A stretch of DNA of 64,000 bases from Primula veris (lineage: Eukaryota > Streptophyta > Magnoliopsida > Ericales > Primulaceae), in the NCBI GenBank assembly GCA_963682055.1, contig OY821740.1, positions 8,495,314-8,559,313 on the forward strand, written 5' to 3'. The position numbers and the translations under genes are program-made. Under the pieces are notes generated by a model, which saw only the letters and a list, made by a program, of their open reading frames with translations, was not told the origin of the DNA and made no database searches. The number at the start of each line of letters is the position of its first letter. Positions within the stretch are counted from its first letter, which is position 1. Below are positions 56,497 to 64,000 of this stretch, piece after piece.

Positions 56497-56697
56497 CTAC
56501 TTCTTCCGTCCATAAACAAGTGTCTCATACAAAAATAAGTGCAACTTTAACCACCAAATTTTTTATATCAAAATTCATAAAATACGTGATTAACTTTTAA
56601 AATATTTTTTTTATAATATAAATACAAAAAAATTACCTATAAAAGTTAACGAATTTTCTATTTTTATACAGAACATTTATTGGATGGAGAGTAATAT
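56497..56697. mobile_element. Stowaway/Mariner-like MITE
   Basis: Ends tacttcttccgtccataa and ggatggagagtaata (reverse complement TATTACTCTCCATCC) are the CTTCCGTCC-type inverted repeats of plant Mariner MITEs, bordered by TA on both sides. About 200 bp, non-coding. Confidence 0.6.
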
Positions 56698-56709
56698 AGT
56701 GGCTTTTAG

Positions 56710-57455
56710 GGCAGAGTCGTTTTTAGGAAGCAAATTACTTTTCGAGGACATGATAAAAGATTCCAAGTACACATCACATATCATTTTTATTTATTTTTTC
56801 AATTCATTCCATACAGTTTTATTACAAAATAAATAACTCTAACACCACTTCATTACATCTCATTACACTTCATTTATCTACAAAATAAATAAATTTACCC
56901 ACTCTATCACAATATTAATTAATACATTCTTTTGTTTTTTTTTCCATTCAAACTAAATACAAAATTAAAATATTTTATAATCATAATATTATATCAGGTT
57001 AACACTTTCAAGTAATTTATATTTTGTATTTTTTTATTTATTAATTTTGTTACTTCCGAGTAAATAATTAAATTGTCCCCAAAAACCCTACACGTCATTA
57101 TTTTCTTCCACCTTTAACTATCCACACTTCTAAAAATATTAGTTCGTACTTGAAAGTGTTAACTTGATATAATATTATGATTATAAAATATTTTAATTTT
57201 GTATTTATTTTGAGTGGAAAAAAAAACAGAGGAATGTATTAATTAACAGTGTGATAGAGTGGATAAATTTATTTATTTTGTAGATAAATGAAGTGTAATG
57301 AGATGTAATGAAGTGGTGTTAGAGTTATTTATTTTGTAATGAAACTGAATGGAATGAATTAAAAAAATAAATAAAAATAAGTTGTAATTACAACTTTTTA
57401 TCGGGTACTAAAAAAAAAAAAAAGAAAGTAATTTGCTTACTAAAAAAAGAGTGCC
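56710..57455. mobile_element. Mutator-like MITE with ~305-bp terminal inverted repeats
   Basis: Arms 56710-57014 and 57147-57455 are near-perfect inverted copies, e.g. ccacttcattacatctcatt / aatgagatgtaatgaagtgg, acaaaataaataaattta / taaatttatttattttgt, ataatattatatca / tgatataatattat and ttaacactttcaagta / tacttgaaagtgttaa. The loop is about 132 bp. The tips read GGCAGAG and GGCACTC. Flanking 9-mers GGCTTTTAG (56701-56709) and GACTTTTAG (57456-57464) differ at one base, fitting the 9-bp target duplication of Mutator elements. No transposase is present. Confidence 0.82.
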
Positions 57456-58357
57456 GACTTTTAGGTTATGGCCAACCGTTCAATAATTGTGTAACCGAAA
57501 CGCGTCTCTCTCTTTCTCTCTCCTCCCTACTGTCTATTTCTCTCTCTACCTATTTGACGACGAATTTCTGTTACTTTTTAAACACATTCTCCGTTAGTTC
57601 ATTATGATAAACAACCCAGTTGATCATTTTATTAAGCCCTCTATAATTTCATAAATACTGCTGTAGTCAACTACGATAACATTTCTTAAGAAGAGTTGGG
57701 TAAAGCGTTTGTAATTTACTATACAATGGTTTGATCATCACTAATTTTCTTAATTTTTAGTTATAGAAGTATCAAAAATAAAAATGCATGGTTTTTTTTT
57801 TACACCAAATAAATATATTTATCTTTTTTTTCGAGACAAATACTTAATATAATTTAGTTAATTTCATAATTAAACAAAAAAATAATCCTTTTCCACAATA
57901 ATAATGCATGGCTACGTTGTACTTTTTATACTTTTACCAAAACAAACATATATTTATAAGTTTAATAATAATTAAAATATTTACCTCCATCTACAAATAT
58001 TTATAAGTTTAACACTAATTTTAAATTTTGAGCTCCATCAGAAATATAGGATAAGTTCAATTTTCAACTTGCATGACCTTTATCAAGTAATTATGATTGT
58101 AATTATAATTTACAATCAGAGGAAACTGAGTTTATATTTGACATCATTTTTTTTTTGTTAGTTTTTTTTATTTTAAAAAACCACATCCGTTTGTTATCAC
58201 TGTTTTTTTTAGTTTTTAAAAATCTAGATTTTGGAGTAGTATAACTAGAAAAGATAAAAGCAAAAAAGGCACACATTTTAAAGATTTTGGTAGTTTTTTG
58301 CCACAATTTTAATAATTTAAATGAATATTAATCTTATGTCAACTAAAATTATATTAG
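57456..58357. other. Intergenic, nothing recognised
   Basis: A CT-rich tract (ctctctctttctctctcc) lies at about 57504-57545. No gene is seen. A minus-strand 67-codon ORF at 58103-58306 is Lys/Asn-rich AT DNA and is not called. Confidence 0.45.
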
Positions 58358-58568
58358 TGTTGTAAGATTATTGGACTATTGAGCTTTTACTGATTGGGTC
58401 CAAGTGGGGTTATAACCCTACCCCTCTATCTATATAAAGAGGGCTAGGGGTCTTGTATTTTATTCATTCATATACATTCTGATTAATAAAGAACCTGTTG
58501 TTGTCTCTCTCTATATTCTCTCTCTATATCTATATACATATATATGTGAGCTAATATGTCACACAACA
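58358..58568 (+). repeat. 5' LTR of degenerate Copia element
   Basis: Begins TGTTGTAAG and ends CACAACA, with 6-bp terminal inverted repeats TGTTGT/ACAACA. It carries a TATA box (tatataaag at about 58431) and a poly(A)-type signal (aataaag at about 58486), in the order expected for U3-R. At 211 bp it is short. A primer-site-like ttatcagcac follows 3 bp after. The second LTR lies beyond the window. Confidence 0.8.
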
Positions 58569-59081
58569 CGTTATCAGCACTGCTCTCGGAGATCGAAGTA
58601 CGGATTATAGATTCAATAAACCTGATTTTGCTATATCGACCTTCACCAACATACCGTGCGTAAGGTACCCGGATATAATTTTTTTTATACCGTACACGTT
58701 ACATATTACAACACGTACTGTTTGTATGCTACTGTACAGTCTGTACTGTTTGTATGTTAGTACTGTCTTGCATGATTACAACGCATGTTTGTATGTTACT
58801 ACTGCAATTGCATGATTACAATTCCAGCCTGCGTAGGTTTAGAGAAAAAAAAACCTTATGCTACTGCCATGTTACTAGTACTGTGATTATACTACTCCTA
58901 TGTTATTAAAACTTGCCATGATTACTGCCATGATTACTATGTTATTCACAATTATGTGTACTACTGTAAATAAATATATAGTTTGTTGAAATTACACACA
59001 TGGTTCTGTAGTATAATACTTATATGAAAACAGTACATATGGTTGATAAAGATACAATATTTAGTAAATATACACACACAT

Positions 59082-59172
59082 GCATATAATTTTTTTTATT
59101 AAAAGGCAAACGAATAAAAAAAAATGCATATAATTTTTTTTATTAAAAGGCAAACGAATAAAAAAAAATGCA
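59082..59172. repeat. 45-bp direct duplication in retroelement leader
   Basis: Two copies of atgcatataattttttttat then taaaaggcaaacgaataaaa lie end to end in the untranslated leader of the Copia element. Confidence 0.85.
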
Positions 59173-59177
59173 TATAA

Positions 59178-59490
59178 ATTGATTTGATTTGTTAGAATCT
59201 TCATGAATTGATTGATAATCCTAAATTGATTTGATTTGATATGTTAGAATCTTCATGGATTGATTGATAATCTTAAATTGATTTGACTTGATATGTTAGA
59301 ATCTTCATGGATTGATTGATAATCTTATATTGATTTGACTTGATATGTTAGAATCTTTATGGATTGATTGATAATCTTAAATTGATTTGATTTGATATGT
59401 TAGAATCTTTAAGGATTGATTGATAATCTTAAATTGATTTGATATGTTAGAATCTTTATGGATTGATTGATAATCTTAAATTGATTTGTT
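59178..59490. repeat. Minisatellite, six ~52-bp units
   Basis: Units begin attgatttgatttgatatg, then ttagaatcttcatggatt and gattgataatctta. Six full units end at about 59479, with a partial seventh. Units differ by single bases, and one has lost 5 bp. The array sits between the LTR and the first Gag-like sequence. Confidence 0.92.
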
Positions 59491-59799
59491 TATAACACCA
59501 AATCTACTACATGATTAGATAGATTCTAAAATATATTTATTGTCTGTTTATATATGTGTGGTTAATCTAAATAGATATTCTCTATCCTGTTTAATATTAT
59601 TGCCATATATAAAATGCGAAAATCGTATATATTCACATTTAAGTTGGAGAAATTATGAATCTTCCCCAAATAGACTCACCTATTTGGATACGATGTCTAG
59701 GAAAGATAAAGGCGGAAGTCGTTCTCCTAATGAGGTCGGTTTTTAAGAGACATTCGTGCCCACCCCCCTCACCGTCTTTCCTGGTCGTGTTCAAATAGA

Positions 59800-62700
59800 G
59801 CTACCGAAAGGGGTTGACTAAATAATAATTTCTCCGAGTGTGTTTATATAGTGATGTATGTTTCGCTGAATTGGTGTTTCAGTATCGACCCGTCGTTCGA
59901 TCAATGAGAACCGATTCACATGAAAAGCAAAACTAATGTTTTCGAACCTGTCGTTTCGAAATAAAAGTTTGTGTTTATGCAAACTATAAAAATATAAACC
60001 AGTCGTTTTATATGATAAATAATCCAGAACTCCCAACACATGTTGGATGCCATCTATGATGAGAAAAATCGTAAAACATACTTGCGAAATGACTGTTTAA
60101 ATGTTGATTTTAATCCGTCACCACATCTTACTCACCCTGATGTGTGAAAATGTGATGCCCCATTTTTTTTTGGATGCCATCTTTGATGCGTAAAACACAA
60201 ATTTGTTGTTACCCTCAGGATGAATGCTAAGGCGTGGATTTTATTCCGCCGCCACATTTGAGACGTGATGCCGTCTATGGTGAACAAATGTCTGAAATTG
60301 ACATATTGGAGCAATACTTCACCAAAATACTAGCTTGGAAATTGTATTCCATAAGCAGTATCGTGAATTTATTTTCAGCATGTTCCTTTATCGCCCATCT
60401 ATTATTGGATAAGAAAATTACCCCGGTGAGTAGTTTTAATCCTATTGGGTCAATGGCGAATTGTTTGCCTGATATTAATGCTCTTCGTGTACATTTTTTT
60501 CCACGAATCGAGAACCAAGACAAATGTTATTTGTCTCGAACTGTCGCGATCCTGATGAATCGCCTAGCCAAGCGAGATTTTAGACAATCGTCAAAATCGA
60601 AAACCTGTGGCTCCAAGACAGTAATCGAAAGGAACAATATGGTCCGTTGTCACAAAGCAAGAGATAATGCTTAAGGAGCCAACTCTATGCTATAAAGACA
60701 AAGGTCATGCACGGTTACTCTTTAAATAATTCACAACTATTATAAAGGTGGAAAAACCGATGCTAATGTGGTTAAAGTTAATTGAAAGGAAACTCTTGAG
60801 ACTCCCGATTTTGTGGCTCAAATGAGTTTGATACCTTTCTTTATTGATTTTGATAAATCATTGAGCCATTTTTTCGCTCATCTGGATTATGTTTTTCCAT
60901 TTGGATTATGATTTTTCCATTTGGACATACTTTTGGATTATGGTTTGCCTGTTTACGAAATTTCTCGAAATAATTTAAAGTGTTTTGAGTAAATTTCTTT
61001 GACAAATGTGACCAAACTTTAAATTATGAAATTTTAGGCAATACTTGTGGTGTAGTTGGTTTTCTGGAAATAGTGGGTAACAGTGTACCACATAATTTCA
61101 CCAACTACTTGCCTAAAATAGTACTCAGTGACAATGATTCTGGACCTGTCGTTCCAAATCAAAATCTTTGGTAAAACCAAATTGATTTGTCAAATATGAG
61201 GTCTTATACTCATGTAGGTCCTGTCGTACCTTGTTGAGTTATAAAATATTCGAGAAAACCAGTGTTATCTGGTAATAGCTCATGAAAGAATTAAAATTTC
61301 TTTACATAACATCCGTTCAATACGACCAAAAGCGTATTTTAGAGGAGTTCAAATGTCTTTCAAGTGGTTGCTACCACATTCTTTAAAGCATTTAAAGTTA
61401 CCTTATCATTTCGCCTGTCGTCGAAATGATAAATCATTTAAATGCTAAGACATGATTGTCTGTACTATCATTCGTCTGTCGTCGATTGATAAGAGCATTT
61501 TGATATTATGGCATTGACCGGATGAGATATTCCCGGGTGAAAAGATGATGCTTGATTTATAATCGCATCGCATTTGGATTCTCTCTGAGAATATATTTCG
61601 TGATTAATCCGAAATTCATGCCACTAATGCTCACTTTGAAAGACTAGTATGTGTAAAGATCACGAAAAGAACTCGTAGAATTCTTGTAAAGAATTGAAGG
61701 AGTTATTGTGGACTTATCCAACCATAAGACGGACCATAAATATAAATGGTTATGGTTGATGCATCGACAATAAGGTCACATGATTATTGTTGTCCACAGA
61801 AATGCAGCATTTCCTAAACTTCTAGCCCTATCATTAAGTTGATGGCTCATGATCCGGATTATCCTGAAAAGTCTAGTTGACTTGATAATTCCGAAAAGTA
61901 AAAAATCGAAATTTCGATTTGAATTACTTGAGTTTGGAAATTCAAATTGAACATCCTGTCGATTATGTTCAGACCCAAATGGACTCACGGAAAGTTTGAT
62001 GATGCGACTGCAAATGATTGCACGCATTTCTTGGTCTTGCGCACCAAGATTTATATTTCCGTGTCCGTCATGAGGCCCATAGACACTCAAACACCATATA
62101 CGTACCAGCTGGTTACTGGTTATGAGCCAGAAGTCTCATATTAACGCGTGTTTGGAGTGCTTAATTAATATTTTGATTGAGCCGCTATAGCGTTCAAAAT
62201 ATGGACCTCTGAAGGGGACATAAGTCGATTATGAATCCCATACCTATCATTTAATAGAGTAACCTTGGCAAGCGATCTCTTTACCGCATGATATGCGAAA
62301 GTGACATCGCTAAGACTGTTCTCCCCGTCGTTAGGGGGAGATTTGCACGTTACCGTTGATAAGAAACGACGTGAAGTAACGTGGCATAACCCACTCAGTC
62401 TTAGCTCGATCCCCAAAACTGCATTTAGTGATAAGTAAGTGCATAGACTCCCTCAAGTCTAACTAAATGCCTGACGCATTTAATGACTTTATGAGATGTC
62501 ACGAGATCATTTATACCTGCTGCAAAATGCTTGCAAGGATAGACGTCCCTATCGGACGCCGTGTTCCTTTCGTAACACGTTGCTTTGGCTGAACCCGCCA
62601 AGTAAAGGACGCTGCCGTCGGCCATCAGTCTATCGTCCTTCCTAAGATATGAGGAAGTTGACCGGTTCTTAATTCGTTCAGCCCCAGAGGTGGTGAACTG

Positions 62701-64000
62701 AAACTCGCCTGTCGCACGAGATTATAAAGGAGCAGGGAGATGTATGATTTCCTCCTCATCCTAAGAATCTCGAAATATCTGTCGATCATGATATCTTAGA
62801 CGATATTGAAGCGAAACGAGACTGTCATTGATTATTTGTTCATATATTCGGTGACGACTGATAATATGAACAAATTATGACAGGGAACCATGTACCGTTG
62901 CCTGAAGTCAACGGAGAATAGACTGTACTAATGGAAACTTGCAATCCAAGTAGACTCCTTAGCGAAAGTGTGTTCGGACCTGTAGCTCCAACACCACCAA
63001 TGTTAAACGAGTTTGTTTATTTGGTTATTCGTAAGGAAGAGTGATGAGAATAATGAGATTGTAGAATGCTCGCCTAGTAGCGCAAGGCTTCTCTCACACC
63101 TTGGAATTGATTACGAGATGGTTGATTTCTTCGTAATGGACATTATAACAGTCCTCTACTTTATCAGTTTAGTAGTTTCCGGAAAACTGATTATGTAGCA
63201 TGTGATTGTGGTCACGATCTTATCTCTGTGGGGATTTAGACTAGAGATGTGGATGAAGGTCCCTGTGTGACTTCATAATGCTTGAATCAAGTAGTTCCTG
63301 ACCACGGAACACGATCTCAATTTAATGAGACGTTCACTATATGGATTAATATAATCCGAGTGGATGTGGTATACCGCCTAAGTGAGTACTTGATTAGCTT
63401 GGGATACTTGAACAAGTATTATGCCCTTGCGTGTTTTATTACGCGATCCATTTTTGGATTTGCCTTCGAGATGAAGGATCTTGGGAAGACACGGTAGTGA
63501 CTCGACCTGATGATCGAGTCCCGTAAAGATTGAATCTAAGTCCATGATTCAGACTACACCCAGAAGGTGTTATGATGTTTTAGTCATTATGACGCTAAGT
63601 CGTCAGATTCTCCCATGATCGTTCGATCACTAGACATTGATATAGACCCGGTCCGTCCCTGATGAGACGACAAAGAGATATTGAACCATGATGTTCGTAT
63701 CTAAGTACAATAAGCGCATCATTGTACTTGGTCTAATGTACTAAGACGAACATCTTGTCTGCTGTGAATGGTATAGCTCGACACAGCATCGCGCTAACAC
63801 GCTGCCATCGAAATGGCATAAAAGACATTTTCCCATTACCTTAAGGTAACTGTGGATGAGGGCTTGTCTTATCCCATTTTGCGTCATCGAGTGTACCTAC
63901 CCCCTTTGGTACTTGAATTAACGCAACCCTTTTTCGGGTATACCGATGCTGGTTACTTATCAGACCCGCATAAGGGATATTCCTAACATGGTATGTCTTT
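59800..64000. repeat. Region dense in short perfect inverted repeats
   Basis: Examples: TTTCGAA-CCTGTCGT-TTCGAAA (59940-59961); an 11-bp stem around CCTGTCGT (61403-61432) inside a wider pairing 61387-61446; TGAACAT stem (61948-61971); GCTAAGACTG / CAGTCTTAGC enclosing CACGTTAC / GTAACGTG (about 62310-62405); a 7 + 12-bp stem at 62822-62883; GACTCGA-CCTGATGA-TCGAGTC (63499-63520); and nested TGTTCGT and AAGTACAAT stems (63692-63752). All fall within the degenerate Copia. Confidence 0.6.

Larger units (their letters stand above)
58358..64000 (+). mobile_element. Degenerate Ty1/copia LTR retrotransposon, cut by window end
   Basis: Downstream of the LTR, scattered Copia protein signatures appear in changing frames: a Gag-like MSEIDILEQYF at about 60290; the RT connection FEMKDLGK at about 63466; a string matching VRSLDI (about 63620-63645); LARHSIAPTRRHW-type sequence (about 63770-63810); and DAGYLSDPHK at about 63945-63975. 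No frame is open for more than about 150 codons, mostly because of 1-2 nt indels. The region is markedly richer in GC than its left flank. It is a dead element or heavily mis-sequenced. Confidence 0.8.

Noticed and set aside
58358..64000. Endogenous pararetrovirus
   Set aside because: LTR with U3/R-type signals, and RT/RNase H strings (EMKDLGK, DAGYLSDPHK) are of Copia type; no movement or coat protein signature.

Overview
The window is nuclear DNA from a flowering plant, most likely a eudicot. It is AT-rich, has split genes with GT-AG introns, and is dense in transposable elements. It also holds a MIR164 gene and a nuclear copy of the plastid trnL-trnF spacer. I cannot name the species.

Gene layout. 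A ribosomal uL18-family gene lies at 3.9-4.2 kb (-). A MIR164 hairpin lies at 19.7 kb (+). A five-exon hot-dog thioesterase of the acyl-lipid thioesterase type spans 27.7-30.1 kb (+). A three-exon HIG1-domain gene spans 31.1-31.9 kb (-). Two tandem seven-exon aldo-keto reductase genes lie at 35.6-39.5 and 42.0-46.3 kb (both +). A three-exon REF/SRPP lipid-droplet protein gene lies at 47.2-49.8 kb (-), and a single-exon RALF peptide gene at 54.5-54.8 kb (-). From memory, Arabidopsis has RALFL22, a REF gene and a HIG1 gene close together on chromosome 3, and a HIG1 paralogue, MIR164C and a uL18 gene close together on chromosome 5. This window therefore looks like the unsplit ancestral block with transposons added and the reductase pair expanded.

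Mobile DNA. From 8.3 to 13.2 kb there is a young gag-only Copia element with near-identical LTRs, an intact 738-residue Gag and no pol; it sits inside an older Copia remnant. A solo LTR of the same family at 23.2-27.0 kb has a perfect 5-bp target duplication and is itself split by a 5'-truncated LINE with a 15-bp target duplication. A complete 555-bp TRIM element lies at 15.2-15.8 kb. Several fold-back MITEs occur, including a Mutator-like one at 56.7-57.5 kb with a 9-bp target duplication. A degenerate Copia element starts with a 211-bp LTR at 58.36 kb and runs off the right end.

Most notable signals. (1) The Copia LTR family carries an array of near-perfect hairpins with a constant TCGG loop and stems that vary between copies, including a compensatory base-pair change. 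(2) A segmental tandem duplication copied the aldo-keto reductase gene together with the last codons and 3' flank of the REF gene, leaving a REF gene tail at 40.0-40.3 kb; a plastid DNA insert marks only the second copy. (3) MIR164 is found between uL18 and HIG1, as in Arabidopsis. (4) The decayed Copia at the right end is unusually rich in short inverted repeats, several sharing a CCTG-starting loop of about 8 nt.
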